Positions 53,373-63,461 of a stretch of DNA of 64,000 nucleotides are shown piece after piece (the first letter of the stretch is position 1; the number at the start of each line of letters is the position of its first letter). Origin of the DNA: Tetrapisispora phaffii CBS 4417 (Eukaryota; Ascomycota; Saccharomycetes; Saccharomycetales; Saccharomycetaceae); assembly GCF_000236905.1 (NCBI RefSeq), contig NC_016522.1, positions 310,001-374,000 on the forward strand, in the 5' to 3' direction. The notes beneath the pieces are model-generated. The model made no database searches. It was not told the DNA's origin and was given only the letters and a program-made list of their open reading frames with translations. The position numbers and the translations under genes were made by a program.

Positions 53373-55625
53373 TTAAGATATGGTACAGGAATTCTGACTC
53401 CTATTCTTTAACTCAATCTTAATATATTGCAGTCCATCTTTATGATACCACAATAACACTTGTCTATTAGCATCAAGCAGTACTTTATTTGTCGATGAAC
53501 TTATATCTATGTTGCTAATAGGAAAATGATACAACGGTAGATATATCTGAGTACAGGATGTATTATCTTTTGAAGAATTGCCATCAATTTCCAGCCTATA
53601 TGAAGTATCTTTAAGAAGAAAGGCTGCATGTCTAAAACTTCCGTTAATTTTTAATGGAAACGGTCTTATAAGCGCATCTAAGGCTCTGAAACCCTGTAAA
53701 TCTAAATTTTCAATCAGAATTAATTGTTCATCATAATTTTTCATTGATGGGTCATATTGAACTAAATCAACACTACTTTTCGCCATATTTCTTATAGGGG
53801 AATTTGGAATATCCAATAGTTTGCTATTTTTAAGTTGCATATCATCTGCTGACCATATTGAGAGGTCTTCATTATTCCAACCATCGCCCCATTTGTGCGA
53901 GTTCAAATGACAATAACACCATAGACTGTAAGATATATTCAAATCTTCTAAAGCAAATTGTAATGCATCCAAAGCTCTTATTTGGCGACTATAATTCCCA
54001 TCATCGTAACTGCTTTTATTATTCATGTTAAAAGGTATTCCAATTTCTGTGAACATGACAGGCACATTAGCACCTATATGAGTTTTACATTCTTCAACCA
54101 TTTGTTTCAGTTGTAGCTTAATCGATTTTCTTATGTTATTCTCGCCAAAAGACAAGGATAACACCGGATTGCTATATTTCTTTCTGGTTATACCTAATGT
54201 ATCTACATTGAATATTCTATTCCAAGTCTTATATATCAATGTCATACCATCATAAAAGTGACATGCCAGAATAGTGTTGTTATCTATACAGTCTGCATTT
54301 TTTAAAATGGGAGGTTCCTTTAATGGTGGTGGCTGCATAATTAATAATCCAGTTTCTGATATTGCTCTAAACTTATGATACAATTTCGAGTAATAATCCA
54401 CAAAATAATTATTAATAAAGAATTTTTCATCTATTTTTTCAGATTGTTGAGAATTATCAGATTGTTTATTATAAAAATAATCTGGTTTAATAAGTTCTGG
54501 ATTTCTGGCATCAGAATGTTTCCAAATACCATGAAGTTTCCAAATACATGTTCCAGGTACCCATTCTGACCCTCTGATCCAATTATATTTTTTATCAATA
54601 ACATCACATTCCTCCTTTGCCAACCAAGCTTTCTTACCCTTTGGATCTATTTTAATATCTTTGCCTTTCACAAACCCCAGTTTTCCATAATTATATGTGC
54701 ATACATTACTCGACATACCCTCACCCAATATAAAACTCTGAAAGCCAGTTGGTGTAGGCCCTAGTTTCAAATCTCTTTCAGCAGGAATAATTCCAAGATC
54801 ACGTTCACCCAAAAAGCCCATATTTGGTTCATTCATAGATTCTAATGCAATTAAAACATCTTCTGAGATCAAAGAAGGCGCAGTTTCTTGTACTCTTTTA
54901 TATAACTCCAAAAATGCGTCTATAAAATGATTCTGGAGATAATCTTGAATATTCTCTCCATTGATAACACATTTTGGCGCAAAATCTTTACCTGCAAAGA
55001 ATAACGTAAACATTGTTTGACTTGCCAGTTTTGAATAATTTGTGGGCCATAGCATGTTTGGATAATTATTGCCCTTAAATTCGTTACCTGTTTTTGGATC
55101 AATGTAAGAGTTATGAAGAATAACGGCTCCAGTTGACTCAAAATTTATTGGTTTCATCCCACAACAATGGTATGTCCACAATGGAGCACCGGATCCTCCC
55201 CCAAAACGGGACCAAACGTCTTGATGTGGATCTAAATAAACGTATAATCCTCCAATATCTTGGATCTTTTTTAACAGGTCAATAATATAATCCATAAATG
55301 CATAATCATATATACCGGGTCCTTCATGTTCCAATGCATCCCATGTGATTGGCAAACGAATGCAATTATAACCAAGAGACTTCAATCTGTTTAGATGAAC
55401 TTCAGCGTCTTCAAGAGAAAGGGGATGCCCTATATAGCTGACCTTATCGGCATCATCATAAAAATTATTACCGAGTCCATCTTTTAAACTTCCAAAGTGG
55501 GTAGAACTAAATGAATTGGATGGGTACTTAACAGATGGGTCAAGATTAACACCTCGTAGCACAATAATATTTCCCTTTGAATCACAAAAGTTACCATTTA
55601 AATCAATATTTATTTTACCAGGCAT
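53373..55625 (-). CDS. EGH1: EGH1, steryl-beta-glucosidase (GH5)
   Basis: 750 aa (S. cerevisiae 764). It is a glycoside hydrolase family 5 protein beginning NFCDSKGNIIVLRGVNLDPS. The acid/base Glu266 is in SMNEPNMGF and the nucleophile Glu527 is in MFTEIGIPF. A beta-sandwich domain is likely at the C-terminus. No signal peptide is present, consistent with the cytosolic/vacuolar enzyme that hydrolyses ergosteryl-beta-glucoside. It is convergent with PRI1, 123 bp away. Confidence 0.9.
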   Translation of the reverse strand: MPGKINIDLNGNFCDSKGNIIVLRGVNLDPSVKYPSNSFSSTHFGSLKDGLGNNFYDDADKVSYIGHPLSLEDAEVHLNRLKSLGYNCIRLPITWDALEHEGPGIYDYAFMDYIIDLLKKIQDIGGLYVYLDPHQDVWSRFGGGSGAPLWTYHCCGMKPINFESTGAVILHNSYIDPKTGNEFKGNNYPNMLWPTNYSKLASQTMFTLFFAGKDFAPKCVINGENIQDYLQNHFIDAFLELYKRVQETAPSLISEDVLIALESMNEPNMGFLGERDLGIIPAERDLKLGPTPTGFQSFILGEGMSSNVCTYNYGKLGFVKGKDIKIDPKGKKAWLAKEECDVIDKKYNWIRGSEWVPGTCIWKLHGIWKHSDARNPELIKPDYFYNKQSDNSQQSEKIDEKFFINNYFVDYYSKLYHKFRAISETGLLIMQPPPLKEPPILKNADCIDNNTILACHFYDGMTLIYKTWNRIFNVDTLGITRKKYSNPVLSLSFGENNIRKSIKLQLKQMVEECKTHIGANVPVMFTEIGIPFNMNNKSSYDDGNYSRQIRALDALQFALEDLNISYSLWCYCHLNSHKWGDGWNNEDLSIWSADDMQLKNSKLLDIPNSPIRNMAKSSVDLVQYDPSMKNYDEQLILIENLDLQGFRALDALIRPFPLKINGSFRHAAFLLKDTSYRLEIDGNSSKDNTSCTQIYLPLYHFPISNIDISSSTNKVLLDANRQVLLWYHKDGLQYIKIELKNRSQNSCTIS

Positions 55626-55827
55626 GACGTAGTGTTGTAGTCATCGGTGTGATGGAAACATTCTTTCATTACTAAACTAGTTCAACAAAAAAACCTGATC
55701 ATGAAGTTCCTTTATAAAGTAACTAAGTTCATTTTAATCATTTTAATTCTAACAACTGGTTGATAAGTTGCAACAATGGCTCTTATACGAAGTGGTCCAC
55801 TTTAAAAGCAAGGAAAGTAAAAATAAA

Positions 55828-55899
55828 CTCCGATACGGGGAGTCGAACCCCGGTCTCTACGGTGAAAGCGTAATGTGATAGCCGTTACACTATATCGGA
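55828..55899 (-). tRNA. tRNA-Glu (anticodon TTC)
   Basis: 72 nt without intron. On the minus strand it starts TCCGATATAGTGTAACGGCT, has anticodon loop CTTTCAC (TTC) and T-arm CGGGGTTCGACTCCCCG, and ends ATCGGAG. A T-run follows on the minus strand (55820-55824). Its upstream side, to the right, carries the retrotransposon cluster. Confidence 0.98.
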
Positions 55900-56376
55900 T
55901 TATAATTAACGAAATTTACTTGTACCAGGATTCTATTACGTAATAGTTGGTAGGCCTTAGGACGAGTGCTTGTATAACTTGTCGATGTCAATATTGTTGG
56001 AAATGACACTGGTCGTATAAGTGAATATACGATACCAGATATTACCTCTATACGGGACTATTGTTGTAAAACTGAAACTGTCAGAATTATTGTAGTGTAT
56101 GTGACAGAAGTAAGTGTTTATGACACTTTGAGTCCAGAACTAATAGATCACTTACTAATGAAAAGAAGGTCTTGATGTCAGAATTATTGTAGTGTATGTG
56201 ACAGAACTAAGAGTTTATGACACTTTGAGTCCAGAACTAATAGATCACTTACTAATGGAAAGAAGGTCTAGAACAATCTTCCAAGTGGTAGGTGAAAATT
56301 TCTCACTACAATGTAAATGGCTACGCGATAAACACAGATGTACAATACAGCAACTAAAGATCTTAGGAGGATGAAT

Positions 56377-56396
56377 NNNNNNNNNNNNNNNNNNNN
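56377..56396. other. Assembly gap (20 N)
   Basis: Twenty Ns inside the left LTR of the inserted element. The length is a placeholder. The missing part should include the rest of the left LTR and most of the element. Confidence 0.97.
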
Positions 56397-56533
56397 CTAA
56401 GATCTTCGATAGCAAACAAACTGACTCCCAAAGATATTCTTACGATAACTGACCCAGGAGAATTTCATAGTCCATCAAGTTCTATATCGACAATCAGTTA
56501 AAAAGATTATTGAAATATGTCTTTACGGGGGTG

Positions 56534-56939
56534 TGTCAGAATTATTGTAGTGTATGTGACAGAACTAAGTGTTTATGACACTTTGAGTCCAGAACTAATA
56601 GATCACTTACTAATGGAAAGAAGGTCTAGAACAATCTTCCAAGTGGTAGGTGAAAATTTCTCACTACAATGTAAATGGCTACGCGATAAACACAGATGTA
56701 CAATACAGCACTAAAGATCTTAGGAGGATGAATGAACATGTGTACGTGTTCATTCAACTGTCAGTTCAACTCATATATAAGGAGGGCTTCTAACTCTATA
56801 TAGAATAGTTTAAATACACTAATAAAGGACCAATCGATTATTTAACTATAAAGAAGATGGACTATACTAGAGCAACTGAAGTGGCTAATGACACTAACTT
56901 AGATGTTGGAACTACCCAACATGAGCTTGTTTCTCCACA
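56534..56939 (+). repeat. Complete 406-bp LTR (right LTR of inserted element)
   Basis: It starts TGTCAGAATT and ends TCTCCACA. It carries TATATAA at 56774-56780. An ATG at 56856 opens a frame (MDYTRATEVANDTNLDVG...) that stays open to the LTR end, comparable to the Ty1 gag start inside its LTR. It differs from the left LTR at only a couple of visible positions, indicating recent insertion. Confidence 0.85.
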
Positions 56940-57335
56940 CTTGAACAATCTTCCAAGTGGTAGGTGAAAATTTCTCACTACAATGTAAATGGCTACGCGA
57001 TAAACACAGATGTACAATACAGCACTAAAGATCTTAGGAGGATGAATGAACACGTACACATGTTCATTCAACTGTCAGATTAACTCATATATAAGGAGGG
57101 CATCTAACTCTATATAGAATAGTTTAAATACACTAATAAAAGACCAATCGATTATTTAACTATAAAGAAGATGGACTATACTAGAGCAACTGAAGTGGCT
57201 AATGACACTAACTTAGATGTTGGAACTAACCAACATAAGCTTGTTTCTCCCCAGAAACAATAAGTCCTCACGAGAATGTAATAGCAGAATTTCTAATGCA
57301 TAAATAGTACTGTAGAACCATCAGTCTGCCATACG

Positions 57336-57526
57336 TGTTCAACTCGACGACGTCGTCTCGAGTGGACAGAACGGTAGGTTGAAATATTATGTATATATAA
57401 ACCCCGGTAACCAATAGTTAACAATTCATTGATCTAAGTCCACGAGACCAGAGAGATTAATCTAAATATATAATCTAATAAAACATTAATTTAATGTATT
57501 AGAGCATTGTACACAACTGTTGAACA
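57336..57526. repeat. 191-bp LTR-like sequence of a second family
   Basis: It is bounded by the inverted ends TGTTCAAC (57336-57343) and GTTGAACA (57519-57526). The interior is AT-rich with a GTATATATAAA box. The ends and length suit a solo LTR, but the 5-bp flanks (ATACG and TGACT) do not match, so it is tentative. Confidence 0.5.
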
Positions 57527-57792
57527 TGACTACGTGCTAAACCCAGATAAACAATACAGCACTATCGATCTTAAGATAATGACTAGACATATGTAGTTGT
57601 TCATCCAATTACAAGATACACTCACATTTAAGGAGGACAACTAACTCTATATATATCTGTAGAAAATATACTAGTAGGAAGAGCCATCGGTTATTTCGTT
57701 CGTAAGAAGATGAACTACTCGAAGGCAACCAAAGTAACTAATGACACGACCTTCGATTTTGGCACCAGCCGACGAATACTTGTTCCCTCACA
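57527..57792 (+). repeat. Degenerate, 5'-truncated copy of the 406-bp LTR
   Basis: It aligns from the GCTACGCGATAAAC region to the LTR end. Shared landmarks are ACAATACAGCACTA, AAGGAGGACAACTAACTCTATATA, and an ATG at 57710 opening MNYSKATKVTNDTTFDFG, up to CTCACA. It is much more diverged than the other copies. The start of the LTR is missing, directly where the 191-bp sequence ends. Confidence 0.7.
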
Positions 57793-59788
57793 CTAGTTCT
57801 AGAGTTCATGTTAGAAATGCCACTAATCGTAGAGCTGGTTACAATGCTATATACTATTTATTTAGGAAACTGTTGTTAAAAACCAGGAACAATGAAATTC
57901 CGCAACAATGCAATTGTATAATCCTAGTACTTATATACTCCTGCAGCATCTTCGATCAAGTACTACTACTTTTCGTTAAATACGAGTTCCATTGCATAAG
58001 AATACAAACAGATGTATTATAATTTCTGACATAATAGTGCAGTACCTATATAATGATGCCTTTATATAAATATACGTACTATTAATTTCTTTGTAAACTT
58101 TCGTTATTGGCTAACGGTATTAAAATAATATTGAATTTTTACAGAATATAGTAAATGCTAAAGACAGACACAGTTCTATTAGGCAAGCAAATTCGTTAGT
58201 AAATGATAACAGTGGAACATAAAACATATAGTTTCAAGATAGTTTTATGGAATTGATGGTAAATATTGAGTAAGGGTAACCTACTTGAATTCTTAGTGAT
58301 AAATTTTTTAGATTCGTGTTATTAAAACATCTCAAGTGAAAAATAATAATACAAAAAAAATAACGTTTTCGCGTCATGGCCTGAATTAGACATATTCTTG
58401 CTTTTTATTGTCTGTTATAATTTGTGCTTGTTTACTATCAGTGCGCAATAGTAACAGAATATTTTCAAAAGCGAGGGCCAGACCTGAGAAATAAATTAAA
58501 ATCTATGCTTACCTTTGTGAGTTAAATTTCTTCCTTGTTGTCACGGGTAAATTAAGACCAAACCACCGTTTTTGGTTTTTGCGGGAAAGCTGTGCTGTTT
58601 CTAACTGTGCGACGACACCACGCCAGAGATTAGAGTGGTTCCATTAATTCGTCCTAAAACGGATATATTAATTTAAGAGGAATCAAACAAAAGAAAAGCG
58701 AAACTACAACTAATTGCTGCGGCGAAGTAGAGATATCTCAAGGTCGATCAGGTCTTTGTCTTTGCGTTCTACGTAACCAATGAGTCTAAATATATTGACT
58801 GAACAAAAGAAGAGTGGGTTTATCGTAATGACTTAATTACTTCTCAGTTGCTATCAGTTGATCTATTGATCATTGTTAGATAATGTTGTGGAGTAGACTA
58901 GTGTGAACACTAAGGGTTAAGAACTTGCGTAGAAATTGGAAGTGCTTCACGCTAATGACCAGGTGACTTAATTTGCTGCAACATGTTCTTCTAGGGGCTT
59001 TAGATAGCCTCTAAGTCTAGTGGTAGAATAACATTAACATGCTTGGCTACATGTAATTATCTTGTCTTATGTACAGCGCTTCTATATCCTCCTGTACTGA
59101 CTTCTCGCAAAAGGGAGGCTGCGGGTGATTCGTCTTTTTTTCTTGATTGTCAGCCATTTAATCGTTGCTGAATACGTTTATTTTCTAACAAAAATGGCCT
59201 CCGTCGAAAATAAATGGCCAGAATCCCTTTCAGATGTTTTTACATTTTTAGGCAGAGTGGGTTCGAAAAGATATTGCTAGATTATTTTTCTTTACCTCTT
59301 CTCTATGACATTTTATTATTTTTTATAATTTGGTAAATGTCGTCAGAAGGAATAATCTCCTATTAAAATTTAAAATAGTTCGAACCGTTTTGGCGTCAAA
59401 ATAGAATTGACATTACGATGATACTATCCCAATTCTAATTTTAATATATTAATTTTTCATTTTAATATAATGTTAACTGTTCACATAACTGCATTTCAAT
59501 CTATAATATAATAAAAAGTTTCATCAACAACCAAGGATCCAGGTCGAAATATTTTACGCTTTAGTTATAGAATTACGGGTTTAGATAAAACGAACTACTT
59601 TTAATTTGATTAGAAAGTTTCATTTTCTAGAACTATAATACATTTATATGCAACACAATTCCTTATAATCACCAAGCATCAGGATAAAAATCATAAAAAA
59701 AAACGAAAAAAAGATATACAAAACTTATTTCAGTTTACTATAACCATTTACATATATACACATATTCAACAGTACATCGAATAATAAC
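57793..59788. other. Gene-free region upstream of the WSC gene
   Basis: 1996 bp. No conserved protein, tRNA or further LTR was recognised. A 93-codon frame at 57741-58022 overlaps the degenerate LTR and is not convincing. Confidence 0.5.
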
Positions 59789-61093
59789 ATGATATTACAA
59801 AGGAATAGACTATATTCGAAAGAACTGATTTTACTGCTGTTGGTAGTCAATATTGATAGCATTTTCAAGTTTGTTAATGCTGATACACAAACATATATAA
59901 ATTGTTTTGCTTCATTGCCTTCAAGTTTTGTGTTGAACAATGAATATCAATATCAATCATCAGCATATTGTAATGCAGCTTGCAGTGCATTGAATTATGC
60001 ATATTTTGCATTGTCTAACCATTCCAAATGTTACTGTGGTAATGATGATCCAAGTTCGTCGTCTTCGACATCAGACTCATGTGATGCTAGTTGTTATGGT
60101 TATTCTCAAGAAATGTGTGGTGGTAGTGACAGCTTTTCTGTATACCAACTTGGAGATGGTGCTGTGTCTGGAAAAGGATCGTCCAGTTCATCATCGTCTT
60201 CATCCTCTGTTAACGTTTTCGCCAATGGAGGTAGTTCAAGTAGTTCTAGTCCTGCTTCGTCTTCGAGCAGCAGGGCAGTATCCACATTGTCACCTACTTC
60301 ATCTTCAAGCAGTTCTTCTAATGCAGTGCTCGGCGCACTCGCAGGTGGAGCATCGTCTTCAAGTGTTTCCACAGATTCCTCATCATCTGAAGCTCAGTCC
60401 TCATCAACTAATTCCGATGATAATGTATCTCCTAGTACTTATGTATCTGTTGGCACCTCAGTTATTTATTCTACACAATATGTTACACAAGGTGGTTCCA
60501 CAATCTTCAAGACAAATACGATCACGACCGTAGCTGCTTCTGCAACTGCTTCTTCAAGTTTAGGTGACAGTTCCTCGAAGAATATGTCTGGTTCTAAGAA
60601 ATCCAACACAGGTGCTATTGTAGGTGGCGTCGTCGGTGGTGTTGGTGGAGCAATCGCTATAACAATCATCATTTTGTTTATTGTTAGACACTTCAATAAG
60701 AAGAAAGAAGAGGAAAGAATGGAAAAAGAATATCAAGAGGCAATTAAACCGGTGGAGTACAATGGTAGATCAAACAGTGTTTTATCTAAGAATACAAATG
60801 ACCATATTGTAATAGGCACCGGTCAAGGATTCAATAAGAGTAATAGTGATTACTATTCCTCTTCCATATCATCACAAAACAATGATAATGACAATGGCAG
60901 TAATAATGCTTACTTTAATGAACATAACGATATAGATAATGGCGCCAATACCAACAATGCTATTGAGACACAGTCTGTTGATCCATTTGATGATTCTAGA
61001 CGTATAAGTTTAGGATCTATATTTGATGAAAATCCTAATGGAAATAGTAATGGTAAGATTTTAACTATTGTCAATCCTGACGAAGATGATTAA
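59789..61093 (+). CDS. WSC-family cell-wall stress sensor
   Basis: 434 aa. A signal segment (about 1-31) leads to a WSC domain with its Cys pattern (about 35-120: YINCFASLPSSF, AYCNAACSALNYAYFAL, KCYCGN, CSCDAS-like Cys spacing and MCGGSDSFSVY). A Ser/Thr-rich, probably O-mannosylated stretch follows (about 125-270), then one membrane helix (GAIVGGVVGGVGGAIAITII, about 275-300). The cytosolic tail starts RHFNKKKEEE and ends with DPFDDSRRISLGS and LTIVNPDEDD, the conserved motifs that engage Rom2 and Rho1. It senses wall stress at the plasma membrane and feeds the Pkc1 pathway. I cannot tell SLG1/WSC1 from WSC2/WSC3 from sequence or neighbours. Confidence 0.9.
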   Translation: MILQRNRLYSKELILLLLVVNIDSIFKFVNADTQTYINCFASLPSSFVLNNEYQYQSSAYCNAACSALNYAYFALSNHSKCYCGNDDPSSSSSTSDSCDASCYGYSQEMCGGSDSFSVYQLGDGAVSGKGSSSSSSSSSSVNVFANGGSSSSSSPASSSSSRAVSTLSPTSSSSSSSNAVLGALAGGASSSSVSTDSSSSEAQSSSTNSDDNVSPSTYVSVGTSVIYSTQYVTQGGSTIFKTNTITTVAASATASSSLGDSSSKNMSGSKKSNTGAIVGGVVGGVGGAIAITIIILFIVRHFNKKKEEERMEKEYQEAIKPVEYNGRSNSVLSKNTNDHIVIGTGQGFNKSNSDYYSSSISSQNNDNDNGSNNAYFNEHNDIDNGANTNNAIETQSVDPFDDSRRISLGSIFDENPNGNSNGKILTIVNPDEDD

Positions 61094-63461
61094 GCCGATC
61101 ACAAAAGAGATACCATTTTGTTACTGATAAGATAGTGTCAATTATTCAACGGGCGATCGTAATTAAAATGAAATCGAGACGAATAATGTTGAATCAAGCT
61201 TCAAAAGTCAAACAACAAAAATATAAACAGAGATTGCATACAACGAGTAGATAATAAATTTACTTACCGATTACCCGATATCGTTGTGTAACATACGACT
61301 AACCGATAGATTTTAAATCGTGAACTGAAAATCACAAATTTTCATAAAGGAAGATTACATGACAATATAGTTGAAATACTATATACATTTTTTTCAGGAG
61401 ACGGAAGTTCCAGTTATATGGCCAATTGCTTTTTCTACAGAATTCATGCATAAATTAATTATATATATATATAATATATATATTAAACAATAAAAAAACT
61501 AACTAATTATAATCAAATTAAAGCTATACATATATGAAATAGTAGTATCTGCATATATCATCCAGGAGCCGCCATGACTGTTGTATATATTTGGTTATTT
61601 TCATTATTTTATTTTTAATTCATTGTGACATCTTACTACAAAAGTCAACTACATTTTTAGTTGCTATATTAGTCACTGTAAACGGGGGGATATCAAAGGA
61701 TGGCACCATCACTATCACCGAGTCCATTGTATTAATTGACAATATTTTAAAAATTGAGTGAATTTGATAAAACTTCACAAATGCTTTGAAAGAAGTCACG
61801 AGACAATATACATCCATTATATTTATTTGATTCTTAGTTGACTGTAAAGAAAGCATTTTTCTATTTATTATTTGTTTCTTTTTCTTACCAGTTTTGCAAA
61901 TTTTCAGAGTACGAATCAGAAAAACTTCTCACAAGAAAGAAAGATTCGTACAAAAATTGAAAGAAACCCATCAACAAAAGAAAAAAAAGGAGCAAAAACA
62001 AACGAAATTGATTACCTCTTTCTTTTATTGTTCGAAAAAGAGGGGCAATTGTTGTTTTTATGGCGCTAAGATTAGCGTAAGACAGAGTAGTGATCCTATA
62101 AATACTGTACAATTGCGTAGATACAAAAAACAAACGGTAAAGATATTCCCAGCGACGAAGCAACGAGCAGATACTACGCTGTTTGAAAGAAACGTAGTGA
62201 TCTTAACTGATTTTTTCTGAGACAACCGCCGTGGTTATCATGTTGCTATTAAATTTGTAGACCATAGAAAGCACAAAAGATGCAATACCTAGTTCTTAGG
62301 AGATACTGGTCTAGCCAGAAAAACCGCTAGAACAATTTACAATTGGCGAATACAAAGAGCTCTAAGAAAACAGCAGACAATTCCACAAACATTATAAATG
62401 TCATCTTCATTATTTTGTATTGAAAAGTATGAACCAATTCGATTGTTCCTAGAGAAGTATGTATGACTATCATTTTCAACTTGTCACATATATCACGTAG
62501 GAAATTATAGGCGATTGATGATATATTGTGTGCTATTTACGCACCTTTACCGTACGATCGTCAGCGTTGTTCTCCAATATATGTATTGCAATATTGTGAA
62601 TCAAAACGATTTAAAAAACAACTCATTTGCAACAAACGTAGTCGGTTAAGAAGTAAATAAAGTATGCAAGCATAAGAAGAGAAATTTCATTATCGCACTA
62701 TTTCATTTACGTGTGGTGAAATAACACATAACATAACATGCACCGATACCAATATGTATATGTAGATTGTGTTTAATCACAAAACAAAAACAAGCTGCTC
62801 CTCAATTTTATACTTACTATGAATGTTTTCTTAACCACATCCCTCTAAATTTGGGACGACGACAGTAAAGCTATTCTTTATAACTAGCAATTACAAGGAT
62901 AGTTCACAGAAACACATACATTGGAGAAACGATAAAGCTCAATAGTCAGATTTTAATGTAAAGATGACTGTTTCTAAGAGTATATATATATATATATATA
63001 CATATGCATATATGTACACTTAGATATTCTACTGATCAAAGCTAAGACCATTATCCATCCGTAGAATATCAACGTCTTTTCTTGCTCTGCTTTACTTTGT
63101 CAACTGTAGAAATATATATTATAACAGATATATATATTTCTTTTACGTATTATTCATGGTATATTTCCTGCTGCAGTTACAACTATTTATATAGCTTCAC
63201 ATATGTTACGTTGTGTATTTTTCAAACGTATTTATATATTTCAACTTATACGCCTTATTATCGTTGTTGCCAATATTTATTTTCAAATATATACATACAC
63301 ACACATATATATAGGTATATTTCAGGTAGTGATATTATTAATTTATCTCTTCAATTTCATTAATTAGACTACTACATCACTGGTAGTGTTGTAATTACAT
63401 TTGTTTTGATATATAAATACCAGTAAAAAGGGAACGTTCAGAAAGACAACCAAAATAAAGA
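61094..63461. other. Gene-free region after the WSC gene
   Basis: 2368 bp of AT-rich sequence with TA microsatellites (near 61460-61485 and 62982-63000). Small frames on both strands at 61885-62220 overlap each other and have low-complexity Lys/Gln translations. No conserved gene or RNA was recognised. Confidence 0.5.

Larger units (their letters stand above)
56176..56939 (+). mobile_element. Ty1/copia-type retrotransposon inserted in the older LTR (internal part lost in assembly gap)
   Basis: The left LTR begins TGTCAG at 56176 and is readable for 201 bp before the 20-N gap. The right LTR is complete, 56534-56939 (406 bp, TG...CA). The 5-bp duplication CTTGA at 56171-56175 and 56940-56944 marks the insertion. 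Between gap and right LTR are 137 bp of internal sequence. They include an open frame of 34 codons ending at 56499-56501, possibly the end of pol, and a purine-rich ACGGGGGTG directly before the LTR that suits a polypurine tract. The element reads away from tRNA-Glu. Family assignment rests on the LTR/tRNA context; no integrase or reverse transcriptase sequence is visible. Confidence 0.8.
56079..57253 (+). mobile_element. Older 406-bp solo LTR, interrupted by a later element
   Basis: The LTR is in two pieces, 56079-56175 (97 bp) and 56945-57253 (309 bp), totalling 406 bp. It starts TGTCAGAATT and ends TTTCTCCCCA. It is flanked by the 5-bp duplication GAAAC at 56074-56078 and 57254-57258. The break holds a second copy of the same family. 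It lies about 180 bp upstream of tRNA-Glu, the usual Ty1/copia target window. An internal TATATAA and a short gag-like start are in the right-hand piece. Confidence 0.85.

Noticed and set aside
55994..56078. TGTTGGAAATGAC as the start of another LTR near tRNA-Glu
   Set aside because: No matching end or duplication could be found.
61885..62220. Overlapping small frames on both strands
   Set aside because: They are low-complexity translations without an ATG-led, conserved-looking product.
63082..63363. 93-codon Tyr/Ile/Ser-rich frame
   Set aside because: The composition reflects TA-rich repeats; it lies in the promoter of the next gene.
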